Positions 57,906 through 64,000 of a stretch of DNA of 64,000 nucleotides are shown here, piece by piece (position 1 is the first letter of the stretch; every line of letters begins with the position of its first letter). A program made the translations under genes and the position numbers. The stretch comes from Rhodocyclales bacterium (GTDB taxonomy: Bacteria > Pseudomonadota > Gammaproteobacteria > Burkholderiales > Rhodocyclaceae). The notes under the pieces were generated by a model. It did not search any database. It had not been told where the DNA came from and was given only the letters and a program-made list of their open reading frames with translations. Location of the stretch: contig JACRLX010000050.1 of the NCBI GenBank assembly GCA_016235165.1, positions 79,665 through 143,664 on the forward strand. The letters are read 5' to 3'.

Positions 57906-58514
57906 TTATGGCGGGTTGCCGTACCGGCAAATCAGCGCTGCCAGCTCCTCTTCGCTGAACGGATTGGCCAGCGCCGTGCTCTGGTCGCCGCGCACGCCGA
58001 GCCAGAGACGGGCGGCAAATTCTTCGCGCGGCATGGACTTCAATTGCGCGGCAAGATTTCTCGCCGGCAGCAGGGTGTCGGCGTCCGCGGGCGAGTCATG
58101 ACAGCCGGCGCAGGTCGCACCGTGGATCGACGCACCCAGCGCCAGCACCTCACGGGTCGGCGTCGCGCCAAGCAAGCCGCGCGCGTCGAAGGAATGACGC
58201 CTCTTGAGCGTTTCGATTTGCATCGCCAGCCTGCGCCAGTCGCGCCGCCCGTGGCTCGCGCGCAAGGCGGCCACCGGCGCCGGGTCGCCCTGCGCCCGCC
58301 GCAACAGCATGGGCAGCGAAGCCAGCGCGCCCCCCAGCCGCTGTTCGAGTCCCTTGCGTTCCAGCGGGCCGCCTTCGTGCAAGATCAGCCGCCGGGTGTC
58401 GCCGGCCATCACCACAAGTTCGGCGCCCAGGCGCCGCGTGTGATCCCCCGCAGCCTGGGCGGCGGCGCAACAGCAGGCCGCCGCCAGACCGATCAGGAGC
58501 GGGGAAAAACGCAC
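57906..58514 (-). CDS. Periplasmic monohaem cytochrome c-like protein
   Basis: A 202-aa exported protein (signal MRFSPLLIGLAAACCCAAAQA). It has one haem-binding motif CAGCH in GATCAGCHDSPADADTLLPARNL at about residue 133, with a following region SMPREEFAARLWLGVRGD that could supply the axial methionine segment. The first 110 residues are helical and carry no motif. It is the last gene of the 12-gene sulfur operon, six bases after the thiosulfate sulfurtransferase gene, so it may take electrons from periplasmic sulfur chemistry. Confidence 0.82.
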   Translation of the reverse strand: MRFSPLLIGLAAACCCAAAQAAGDHTRRLGAELVVMAGDTRRLILHEGGPLERKGLEQRLGGALASLPMLLRRAQGDPAPVAALRASHGRRDWRRLAMQIETLKRRHSFDARGLLGATPTREVLALGASIHGATCAGCHDSPADADTLLPARNLAAQLKSMPREEFAARLWLGVRGDQSTALANPFSEEELAALICRYGNPP

Positions 58515-58520
58515 GCGCGC

Positions 58521-59453
58521 TTAGTCGAGACTGACTTTCTGTTCCACCGGGCCGGCCTTGACCAGGGTCCATTCGACCATCGATCCGTCGTAGAGCTTGA
58601 CCTTCTTGTTGCCGACCAGCTCGCTGGAGACGAACCAGCCGATGGAAGCCAGATGGCCGGTGTTGCAGAAGTTGATCTGCTCGCCGCTGGTGGACACGTT
58701 GGCCGCCTTGTAGAGTTTTTCGAGCTGGGCCTTGCTGCGGAATTTTCCGCCGCCGTTTTCCGTGGTCCAGCCGGAGGGCAGATTTTTGGCGCCGGGCAGG
58801 GTGCCGTTCTGCGTCGCCTTCGGATTGCGATTGATGCCGACGAACTGGTCCTCGGGCCGGCTGTCGACCAGGGTCACGCCCTTGGCCTTGGAGGCTTTCA
58901 CGTCGTCGAGGCTGGCGATCATCTCCATGCGCGGCTTGGCGACGAAGGTCTTGGCCGCCACCTTGGCGGCGCCGGCCTCGACCGGGTTGGCCTTGTCCTT
59001 GGCCCACTCCTTCATGCCGCCGTTGAGGATAGACACATTGTCGTGGCCCAGCACCTTGAAGGTCCAGTAGATGCGCGTGGCCCAGCCCATGTCGGCATAG
59101 CCGTCGCCGGGCGCGACCAGGATCACGTGGCTGTTGTTGTCCACGCCGAGGCTGCCGATATGCGCGACCAGCTTGTCGAGCTTGGCCGGGAACATGTCGG
59201 GCACCTTGTCGGCGCGCTCTTCGCGCCAGCCGGACTTGCCGAAGTCGGTACTCGCCGCGCCGGGAATGTGGCTGCGCAGGAAGTCCGAGGTCGGCTGCAT
59301 GTCGACGATGGCGATTCCGGGCTTGCCAAGATTGGCCTTGACCCAGGCGACATCGACCAGCGGTTCGGCGGCGAAGGCCGCGCCGATGAAACCGAACAGG
59401 AACGTCAGGGCCAGCCAGAATGAACGGCCACCTTTCATCAACAAGCTTTTCAT
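58521..59453 (-). CDS. Periplasmic two-domain sulfurtransferase (thiosulfate or mercaptopyruvate type)
   Basis: A 310-aa tandem rhodanese with signal peptide (SFWLALTFLFGFIGAAFA). The N-terminal domain is non-catalytic; the C-terminal domain has the active cysteine in QINFCNTGHLASIGWFV, followed by KVKLYDGSMVEW. The loop CNTGHLAS differs from the CRKGVT of thiosulfate sulfurtransferases, so the donor is uncertain. Its location is the periplasm. It lies between the small DsrE-like genes and the cytochrome gene. Confidence 0.88.
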   Translation of the reverse strand: MKSLLMKGGRSFWLALTFLFGFIGAAFAAEPLVDVAWVKANLGKPGIAIVDMQPTSDFLRSHIPGAASTDFGKSGWREERADKVPDMFPAKLDKLVAHIGSLGVDNNSHVILVAPGDGYADMGWATRIYWTFKVLGHDNVSILNGGMKEWAKDKANPVEAGAAKVAAKTFVAKPRMEMIASLDDVKASKAKGVTLVDSRPEDQFVGINRNPKATQNGTLPGAKNLPSGWTTENGGGKFRSKAQLEKLYKAANVSTSGEQINFCNTGHLASIGWFVSSELVGNKKVKLYDGSMVEWTLVKAGPVEQKVSLD

Positions 59454-59485
59454 GGAGATCTCCTCTGTTGGAATAGTAGTGATGC

Positions 59486-59671
59486 TCAGATGCTGACGAT
59501 CCGGTCGGCGCCAAGTATGGCCTGCAACGCCGCGTCCCAGTCGTCCTGCTGCATGTCCCGACGCGCGATATCAACGACCGTGACGCGATGCGTCCCGCTC
59601 ATCTGCCGCAGCGCGGCTTCCACGGTCTGGGCGTCGGGAAACAGACCGGTATTCAGTTGCAGGATGTTCAT
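59486..59671 (-). CDS. Small protein of unknown function beside DsrE-like genes
   Basis: A 61-aa protein (MNILQLNTGLFPDAQTVEAALRQ at the start, ending GADRIVSI) seven bases after the DsrE-like gene. It has no cysteine. The pattern of a strand at each end suggests a small DsrE/TusB-like fold, but this is a guess. The first 21 residues of the track ORF are excluded because they lie in the preceding gene region. Confidence 0.55.
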   Translation of the reverse strand: MNILQLNTGLFPDAQTVEAALRQMSGTHRVTVVDIARRDMQQDDWDAALQAILGADRIVSI

Positions 59672-59678
59672 GAGGGCT

Positions 59679-59957
59679 TCACAGCGATAGCACGATGTCG
59701 GCGCCGGCGATGCTTGCCGCCATTGCGGATGCATCGAGCAGGGGGAGGTCGTCCGCCATCGCGGCCACGGTGGTTTGCGGCGCGATGCCAGTCAGTTCCA
59801 GCAGCTCCGCGTTGGCGGCGTTTTCGGCGGTTTCGGCGACCGGCCCGGTCATGAAGACCAGGCCGACCCGATGGCCGAAGATGGTCAGGCCGGCAGCGAC
59901 GCGCATCGCCTCGGCGTGGTCGCGGCGGGCCAGCACGAGGATGGATTTTTCGCTCAT
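59679..59957 (-). CDS. DsrE-like small protein without cysteines
   Basis: A 92-aa protein with a DsrE-like alpha/beta pattern (KSILVLARRDHAEAMRVAAGLTIFGHRVGLVFMTGPV, ending IAGADIVLSL). It has no cysteine, so it cannot carry persulfide itself and may be a structural partner of the neighbouring DsrE-like protein, as TusC is for TusD. It follows a 109-base gap containing a strong hairpin. Confidence 0.65.
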   Translation of the reverse strand: MSEKSILVLARRDHAEAMRVAAGLTIFGHRVGLVFMTGPVAETAENAANAELLELTGIAPQTTVAAMADDLPLLDASAMAASIAGADIVLSL

Positions 59958-59976
59958 TAGACTACCCTCCCCCCGG

Positions 59977-59997
59977 CCCCCTCGCCAAGCGAGGGGG
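59977..59997. repeat. Nine-base-arm hairpin between DsrE-like genes
   Basis: CCCCCTCGC-CAA-GCGAGGGGG is a perfect inverted repeat in the 109-base gap between two same-strand genes of the operon. No T-run follows, so RNA stabilisation or partial termination are both possible. Confidence 0.6.
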
Positions 59998-60066
59998 TGA
60001 CGATGGTTCGCCGCTGCGCGGCTCCGTGTGATGACTGGCGCCCCTTCGGGCGGCCGTGCGGGGCGC

Positions 60067-60357
60067 TCACAGGCTCACCACTTTCTTCGCCTCGCCCATC
60101 AGGGAACTGTTGCTGGTCTGGCTGCCGGACTCGACCGGGCAGTGCAGGCCGGGACAGAACTTGTGCCAGGATTCCTCGCAAGCGACCGCGCGTTCGATGG
60201 TACCCAGCGCCGCAGCGAGATCGGTGTCGCGCAGGCCGAGCACGCCTTCGTGGGTGAAGAAGGCGCCCGCGCGACAACCCGCGCGGTTTGCGGCGAGCAG
60301 CAGCGGGTAGAGCAGCCGCCCGCCCGCGGCGGTGCCGACATGAAACAGGATGTCCAT
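60067..60357 (-). CDS. DsrE-like sulfur-carrier protein with cysteines
   Basis: A 96-aa protein resembling TusD/DsrE: MDILFHVGTAAGGRLLYPLLLAANRAGCRAGAFFTHEGVLGL, with cysteines in VACEESWHKFCPGLHCPVES that could hold sulfur. Its ATG overlaps the stop of the rhodanese-like gene by one base. In the operon it follows an exported rhodanese-like protein. The role is inferred: sulfur relay. Confidence 0.7.
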   Translation of the reverse strand: MDILFHVGTAAGGRLLYPLLLAANRAGCRAGAFFTHEGVLGLRDTDLAAALGTIERAVACEESWHKFCPGLHCPVESGSQTSNSSLMGEAKKVVSL

Positions 60358-60992
60358 CAGCGCGCCCTCGCTGCGGCAAGAGCCAATTGGCCGGGATGAA
60401 CCCGCACCGCCAAACCCCGGCCCGCGCGCAGCTGCGTAAAGTGGGCGATTGCCTGCCAGGCATCGTCCGCAATCACCACGCCATCGGCCGCAACCGGTTT
60501 GGACTCGCGGGCATCGACCAGCGCCGGCTTGTCGCGCAGGATGTCCGCGCCCAGTACCCACAGGCCATCGCGCATCGGCGCCGTCCACACCGCGCTGCGT
60601 ACGATACCGCGCTCCCGGCCACCGCCGGCCAGGCGCGGCAGCGGCCCGGTCAGGATGCGCACCGATTTCTGCCCGGCGAGATACAGCAGGCCGGCAACAA
60701 AATCGCGCGCCTTCGCTTCCTCGCCGATCACCAGCACGGATTCGCCGCCATCCAGTCCCGCCGTTCCCAATAGCCAGAGGATGTCGCGCTCGCTGGGCAG
60801 TTGCCGTTGCCGACCGAGAAAATCCTCCGCCGGCAGACAGCGCGCGCCGGGCAGGCTGGCGCGCTTGCAACCCGCCAGCGGCCGGCTGTCGATCACCGGC
60901 TCGCCAGCGCCGACTTTTGGCGTGTAGGCAAAGTCGCTCGCCGCCGACGCGGACGCGGCGAACAAGGTCAGGGCGAACAATGCCGTACGCAT
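60357..60992 (-). CDS. Exported rhodanese-fold protein without active cysteine
   Basis: A 211-aa protein with signal peptide (MRTALFALTLFAASASAA). Two rhodanese-like halves can be seen (EPVIDSRPLAGCKRASLPGARCLPAEDF and KPALVDARESKPVAADGVVIADDAWQA), but the expected active cysteine loop is replaced by GEEAKARDFVAG. A 24-base repeat copy sits just after the signal peptide (PKVGAGEP, residues 25-32). It may bind sulfur through the cysteines GCKR and ARCL or be structural. Confidence 0.7.
   Translation of the reverse strand: MRTALFALTLFAASASAASDFAYTPKVGAGEPVIDSRPLAGCKRASLPGARCLPAEDFLGRQRQLPSERDILWLLGTAGLDGGESVLVIGEEAKARDFVAGLLYLAGQKSVRILTGPLPRLAGGGRERGIVRSAVWTAPMRDGLWVLGADILRDKPALVDARESKPVAADGVVIADDAWQAIAHFTQLRAGRGLAVRVHPGQLALAAARAR
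60894..60917 (-). repeat. 24-base interspersed repeat, copy 14 (inside rhodanese-like gene)
   Basis: AAAGTCGGCGCTGGC, GAG, CCGGTG. The first 15 bases match exactly; the end is diverged. Read in frame as KVGAGEPV. Confidence 0.78.
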
Positions 60993-60993
60993 C

Positions 60994-61269
60994 TCAGCAA
61001 CCGCCGAAACGCTTGGTCGCGGCAGGCGCGGTGCCGCCGGCGCCGACCGGCGCGGGCGGGTTGTCGATGTAATAGCCCATCAGCTCGATCACGCTGACCT
61101 TGCCGAAGCCGGGCAGATCCAGCTCGGCCAGGGTTTCCGGCGGCGCCGGCTTTTTCGCTGCCTCGACGGTGGCGCGCGGCATGGCGGCCAGTGAGAAGCC
61201 GGCGGCGCAGACCGCAAGAGTGACGACCAGGCTGACGGAACAAAAGATGACGCCGGTGCGATTCAACAT
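60994..61269 (-). CDS. Small exported or membrane-anchored protein of unknown function
   Basis: A 91-aa protein: one N-terminal hydrophobic helix (TGVIFCSVSLVVTLAVCAAGFSLAA), then a short soluble part with the segment LPGFGKVSVIELMGYYIDNPP and a C-terminal KRFGGC ending in cysteine. The segment between, PVGAGGTAPAA, derives from a 24-base repeat copy. It starts 16 bases after the 30-codon gene ends and one base before the rhodanese-like gene. The terminal cysteine could be a redox or sulfur-carrying site. Confidence 0.65.
   Translation of the reverse strand: MLNRTGVIFCSVSLVVTLAVCAAGFSLAAMPRATVEAAKKPAPPETLAELDLPGFGKVSVIELMGYYIDNPPAPVGAGGTAPAATKRFGGC
61027..61050 (-). repeat. 24-base interspersed repeat, copy 15 (inside 91-aa gene)
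   Basis: GTCGGCGCCGGC, GGC, ACCGCG, with a diverged first three bases. It is read in frame as PVGAGGTA at residues 74-81, near the C-terminus. Confidence 0.75.
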
Positions 61270-61285
61270 GCCATGTGCTCCGGGC

Positions 61286-61378
61286 TCACAGTGAGTCGCT
61301 GAAAAACGCCAGGTACATCATGCCGAAGGCGAGGCAGAACAGCAGGCCGTGGGCGATCACTTGCGCATCGATGAGCAT
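61286..61378 (-). CDS. 30-aa membrane micropeptide
   Basis: A very small gene below the ORF-track limit: MLIDAQVIAHGLLFCLAFGM... with one hydrophobic helix. GGAGG lies six bases upstream of the second ATG of an ATGATG (61378), and the stop of the preceding 69-aa gene overlaps the start, which supports translation. It could be a subunit or regulator of the neighbouring transporter. Unknown otherwise. Confidence 0.6.
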   Translation of the reverse strand: MLIDAQVIAHGLLFCLAFGMMYLAFFSDSL

Positions 61379-61587
61379 CATTTGCCTCCCTTGTAATGCT
61401 GCACCAGCTTTTCCAGCGGCACGGCCTCGCCGCTGACCGGATGTATCACCGGCGGCGTGAAATAGGGCACGCCGTCCTTCGTCGTTCTCATACCCGGCGG
61501 CGGCGCGAAGCTCATCCAGAGAAAGCCGCCGACACTGGCAATCGCCGAGAGTGCGACAAGGAAACGCAGCAAAAGTCGTTGCCACAT
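61378..61587 (-). CDS. Small single-pass membrane protein
   Basis: A 69-aa protein with an N-terminal helix (LLLRFLVALSAIASVGGFLWMSF) and a short soluble tail FTPPVIHPVSGEAVPLEKLVQHYKGGK. The start MWQRLLLRF is used; the track's earlier start lies in the tusA-like gene end. It overlaps the following 30-codon gene. No cysteine is present. Unknown function. Confidence 0.62.
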   Translation of the reverse strand: MWQRLLLRFLVALSAIASVGGFLWMSFAPPPGMRTTKDGVPYFTPPVIHPVSGEAVPLEKLVQHYKGGK

Positions 61588-61591
61588 GGCA

Positions 61592-61897
61592 TCAGTCCTT
61601 GCGGATGTAGATGTGCCAGCAGTTGGGCGCCTTGACCGTTTCCAGGTGCGTGGCATCGAGCTCGTCGCACAGCGGCGGCAGGGCCTCGACCGAGGACGGG
61701 TTGTCGGCCAGCACTTCGATGATGTCGCCGACGGCGACCTCGTTGACCGCCTTCTTGGTCATCAACTGCGGCCGCGGGCAGGAAACACCCAGGCAATCCA
61801 CGCGACGCGCGATGCCGACCTTGGTGCCGTCGGCAAGCACCGCCTCGCCACCGGCCACGACGTCCTCGACTTTCTTCTTCGATCCGAACAATCCCAT
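61592..61897 (-). CDS. TusA/SirA-like sulfur carrier with N-terminal extension
   Basis: A 101-aa TusA-family protein. The catalytic site is in VDCLGVSCPRPQLMTKKAVNEV, where the CPxP cysteine carries sulfur; a second cysteine lies two turns earlier. The end GDIIEVLADNPSSVEALPPLCDELDATH is family-typical. About 30 extra residues precede the domain (MGLFGSKKKVEDVVAGGEAVLADG). It is next to a split YeeE/YedE transporter, the known pairing for thiosulfate or sulfur uptake. Confidence 0.9.
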   Translation of the reverse strand: MGLFGSKKKVEDVVAGGEAVLADGTKVGIARRVDCLGVSCPRPQLMTKKAVNEVAVGDIIEVLADNPSSVEALPPLCDELDATHLETVKAPNCWHIYIRKD

Positions 61898-61912
61898 TTC
61901 ACTTCCTCCCGA

Positions 61913-62563
61913 TCAGGCTGCGACAGACGCGGCCTTGGCCGCCTTTTTCTTCTGGTGTTCCTTCTGGTGCTTCTCGTGCTCGGCGTGCTGGGCGGCTTCG
62001 CGGCGCAGGATGCCGCGATAGAGCAGGGCAAGGAAGGCCGTCTGCGCCAGGCCGAAGACGATCGCCGGCACGCCCAGCTTGCCTTGCAGCGTCTGCGCAT
62101 TGGCGAAACCGAGTTGCAGCGCCGGCGCGTTGATCTGGCCGGTCATGGTCTGCGGCGCCGGCGGCCACCAGCTCGCCGACCAGACCAGCGAGAACAGGAA
62201 CATGCCGACGAAGGTGAAGATCAGCGCCCACAGCGCGCCGATGTTGCCTTCGCCGGCCTTGACCCAGGTGGATACCGTGCAGGCACCGGCCAGCACCATG
62301 CCGATGCCGAACAGGAAGAGGCCGGCGAAGGTGTTGAGGCCGACATCGAACTGCAAGGGGTGGCCGGCACCGACGCTCATGAAGCCGGTGAAGCCGATGG
62401 TGAGGATCATCATCGCCACCAGCATGGCCTTGGTGTTGCGGTAGGTCTTGAACATGATGGCGTCGCGCAGCGCGGCGGTGTTGCAAAAGCGCGAGCGCTG
62501 CATCAGCAGGCCGGCCACCGAGCCGAACAGGAATGCGACCAGGCATTCGACGACGGGTGTCAT
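61913..62563 (-). CDS. YeeE/YedE-family sulfur transporter, second half
   Basis: A 216-aa membrane protein with about four helices and the DUF395 motifs with conserved cysteines: SRFCNTAALRDAIMFK and GMVLAGACTVSTWVKAGEGN. YeeE-type proteins move thiosulfate or sulfane sulfur through a line of cysteines. The chain ends in a charged tail HEKHQKEHQKKKAAKAA. Its start overlaps the first-half gene by four bases, so the two ORFs probably assemble as one transporter (PmpAB-like split). Confidence 0.85.
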   Translation of the reverse strand: MTPVVECLVAFLFGSVAGLLMQRSRFCNTAALRDAIMFKTYRNTKAMLVAMMILTIGFTGFMSVGAGHPLQFDVGLNTFAGLFLFGIGMVLAGACTVSTWVKAGEGNIGALWALIFTFVGMFLFSLVWSASWWPPAPQTMTGQINAPALQLGFANAQTLQGKLGVPAIVFGLAQTAFLALLYRGILRREAAQHAEHEKHQKEHQKKKAAKAASVAA

Positions 62564-63057
62564 ACGTCTCCCTCCAGCAGTTTCTTGTAGATCAGCGAAC
62601 CGACCCAGGCGCCGGCGATGATGCCCGACATCGCCAGGTAACCGCCGAGGTTCATCTCCGGCATCAGGCCGAAGAAGGTGGATACGTTGCAGATGTATGC
62701 CAGGCGGATGCCGAAGCCCATCAGCAGGCCGCCGATGGTGATCAGCACCCATTCGGAAAGGTGGCGCGGCACGCGCCAGTAGAACTCCTTGCTCGCCACC
62801 GCGCCGACGAAGGCGCCGAACAGCATGCCGAGGCTGATGTAGATCTTCCAGTAGTCGGCGTGCGGAGGGAAGACGACGCTCCAGAAGGGGATGCGGTTCA
62901 GTTCGTCGCCGAGCACGGCCTGCGCCATCAGCCCGGTCATCATGGTCTCGCCGCCGCCGACGGTCCATGCCCCCATCAAGAGGAACATGAAAATGTCGAG
63001 CACCGCGATGGCCGCGAGCGCAATGATCGGATCGAGGGTCTTGCGAAAGAACTCCAT
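62560..63057 (-). CDS. YeeE/YedE-family sulfur transporter, first half
   Basis: A 165-aa membrane protein with about four helices and the motif GFGIRLAYICNVSTFFGLMPEMNLGGYLAMSGIIAGAWVG, with one conserved cysteine. The ATG at 63057 (MEFFRKTLDP) is chosen because GGAGGAG lies upstream of it; earlier ATGs at 63075 and 63132 are in frame but lack a site. It is the first gene of the 12-gene minus-strand operon, divergent from the ribbon-helix-helix gene. Confidence 0.83.
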   Translation of the reverse strand: MEFFRKTLDPIIALAAIAVLDIFMFLLMGAWTVGGGETMMTGLMAQAVLGDELNRIPFWSVVFPPHADYWKIYISLGMLFGAFVGAVASKEFYWRVPRHLSEWVLITIGGLLMGFGIRLAYICNVSTFFGLMPEMNLGGYLAMSGIIAGAWVGSLIYKKLLEGDV

Positions 63058-63125
63058 GCCTGTCTTCTCCTCCATGCGTTCCGGTCTCGGGACCGGCGCT
63101 TTGTTGTGGAACGGATTCTGCGGCC

Positions 63126-63154
63126 TTGACACCGCCTGAGGTAGTATTTATTGC
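63126..63154 (+). promoter_or_regulatory. Candidate promoter of the ribbon-helix-helix gene
   Basis: TTGACA (63126-63131), 17 bases and TATTGC (63149-63154) form a sigma-70-like promoter 53 bases upstream of the gene at 63208, in the divergent gap. The -10 box is imperfect. Confidence 0.5.
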
Positions 63155-63207
63155 CAACAAGCCAGCGGCGCCGTTCGGGTGGAACCCCGGCGCCTTGCGG
63201 AGGAAGC

Positions 63208-63519
63208 ATGACGATTTACCACGAATCGCAGGATCTGCTCGAACACATGTTCAACGCCTGCACGACCTCGCAGATCAGCGAGTTCATCCCGGAAAAGCGC
63301 GGTTTTCGCATTCACGGGCACAGCACCACGGTGACGCTGGAGCGCGCCTTCTGGAACGTGCTCGATGCCATGGCGCTGGAGTGCGACACCACCGTGCCGC
63401 GCCTGATCGAGCGCGTGCTCGACGGCTGCCTGGTGGCCCACGACAAGAACCTGTCGTCCTGCCTGCGGGTGATCTGCCTCAAGTACCTCAACATCTACGC
63501 TTCGAATGGACCATCGTAG
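63208..63519 (+). CDS. Ribbon-helix-helix domain protein, probable regulator
   Basis: A 103-aa protein whose middle part GFRIHGHSTTVTLERAFWNVLDAMALECDTTVPRLIERVLDG is a ribbon-helix-helix-type DNA-binding domain (ribbon strand TTVTLER, then two helices). GGAGGA lies upstream of the ATG at 63208. It is divergent from the sulfur-trafficking operon and could control it. Two cysteines (NACTT, SSCLRVICL) might respond to sulfur species; this is speculative. Confidence 0.75.
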   Translation: MTIYHESQDLLEHMFNACTTSQISEFIPEKRGFRIHGHSTTVTLERAFWNVLDAMALECDTTVPRLIERVLDGCLVAHDKNLSSCLRVICLKYLNIYASNGPS

Positions 63520-63565
63520 GGGAGCGTTCGAGTCTCGTCACCGCGTGCGTCGTCCGCGGCCGAGC

Positions 63566-63799
63566 CTACGCCAGCCAGTCGGCGATCCTGGCGCGGTCGG
63601 GAATGCCGCCGGCGTGCACCACCTTGCCGTCGACCACCACGCCCGGCGTGCTCATCACGCCGTAGCTCATGATGTCCTTGATCTCCCCTACCTTTTCGAG
63701 CTGGACGGCAACACCCCTGGCGGCGGCCGTCTCTTCGATCAGTTTCAGGGTGGTCTTGCAATTGGCACAGCCGGTGCCGAGGACTTTGATATTTTTCAT
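63566..63799 (-). CDS. Small thioredoxin-fold redox protein
   Basis: A 77-aa protein of the small redox-active disulfide/glutaredoxin-like type. The active site CANC follows the first strand (KNIKVLGTGCANCKTTLKLI); the cis-proline loop MSTPGVVVDGKVVHAGG is present. It starts at MKNIKVL with GGAAC upstream; the track's 16 extra residues are not conserved. It may reduce persulfides or disulfides for the sulfur-trafficking system. It converges with the ribbon-helix-helix gene. Confidence 0.88.
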   Translation of the reverse strand: MKNIKVLGTGCANCKTTLKLIEETAAARGVAVQLEKVGEIKDIMSYGVMSTPGVVVDGKVVHAGGIPDRARIADWLA

Positions 63800-63861
63800 G
63801 GGGCGTTCCTTTACAGGTTGAAAGTGGCGGGCTGGAGCAGTGCCCAAACCAGGTAAATGCC

Positions 63862-64000
63862 TTAGGGAAATACTGAATAAGGTACAAACACTGTGAACGA
63901 TTTTTTTGTCATGAAGTCAGACAAAGAGTTGTGATCACAAGGGACGAACTGATGAAGCAGATGACGCTGGCGGCGACACGAGGATTCGAGAAGCACAACC
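63862..64000 (+). mobile_element. Left end of an IS5-type insertion sequence (cut by window edge)
   Basis: The ATG at 63953 opens a frame MKQMTLAATRGFEKHN that matches the start of IS5-family transposases (MKQMTLA...GFE pattern), preceded by AGGGA. The sequence upstream, TAGGGAAATACTGAATAAGG near 63863, resembles a terminal inverted repeat of this kind and is placed only tentatively as the left end. The remainder lies beyond the window. Confidence 0.6.

Noticed and set aside
59698-59721. GTCGGCGCCGGCGATG resembling the repeat in the DsrE-like gene
   Set aside because: The flanking AAA and ACGGCG parts are missing; it encodes ordinary IAGAD residues.

Overview
The window is GC-rich, gene-dense DNA from a proteobacterium. 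Gene content (UbiD-type decarboxylase, TRAP transporter, Tat-exported molybdoenzyme, many sulfur-transfer proteins, sigma-54 signalling) fits a betaproteobacterium of the Rhodocyclales type, probably a metabolically versatile respirer of sulfur or other oxyanions. The taxonomic guess is inference; no rRNA or tRNA gene is present to anchor it.

Layout. 1-5.7 kb: end of a UbiD-family gene, a DctPQM TRAP transporter and two Rossmann dehydrogenases, apparently a carboxylate uptake and catabolism unit. 5.7-6.8 kb: an MNT/HEPN toxin-antitoxin pair with a readable promoter and paired operators. 6.9-8.0 kb: a MOT1-type molybdate transporter. 8.0-19.3 kb (minus strand): an 11-gene sulfur operon (DsrE, MMPL transporter, LolA-like carrier, beta-barrel, TlpA, Cys/Met PLP enzyme, sulfide:quinone reductase, cysteine desulfurase, rhodanese, FAD oxidoreductase), divergent from an ArsR-rhodanese regulator with a perfect palindrome between them. 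20.2-26 kb: a decaying region with a second FAD oxidoreductase, an OsmC gene without a start codon, a HEPN/MNT pair, a DUF4268 gene with a nonsense codon and a DNA methyltransferase with a large internal deletion. 26-29.7 kb: PhnD-type periplasmic sensor, histidine kinase and NtrC-type regulator. 30-39.7 kb: a TtrBCA/PsrBCA-like molybdoenzyme operon with its own chaperones and iron-sulfur proteins, preceded by a good sigma-54 promoter. 39.9-44.5 kb: LolDE-like ABC transporter, LolA-like carrier, beta-barrel and DUF4395 protein. 44.7-52.5 kb: a type I restriction-modification operon carrying an embedded AAA ATPase/DUF4276 pair. 52.9-53.9 kb: HicAB with a scrambled toxin. 54.4-57.6 kb: OmpR/EnvZ-type pair, intact OsmC, DUF488. 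57.9-63.1 kb (minus strand): a 12-gene sulfur-trafficking operon (split YeeE/YedE, TusA, DsrE-like proteins, rhodanese-fold proteins, thiosulfate sulfurtransferase, cytochrome c). The right edge enters an IS5-type insertion sequence.

The common theme is sulfur. Importers and carriers (YeeE/YedE, TusA, DsrE, rhodaneses), sulfide oxidation (SQR) and a sulfur- or chalcogen-oxyanion type molybdoenzyme sit within 55 kb, along with the molybdate importer the enzyme would need. Two clusters repeat the same envelope idea: an inner-membrane extruder, a periplasmic LolA-like carrier and an outer-membrane barrel.

The least expected signal is a 24-base interspersed DNA motif (AAAGTCGGCGCYGGC, three variable bases, ACGGCG) present 15 times, in both orientations, between genes and inside nine reading frames. 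Most genic copies read KVGAGGTA in frame, but other copies are read in two other frames, so the conservation is in the DNA rather than the protein.
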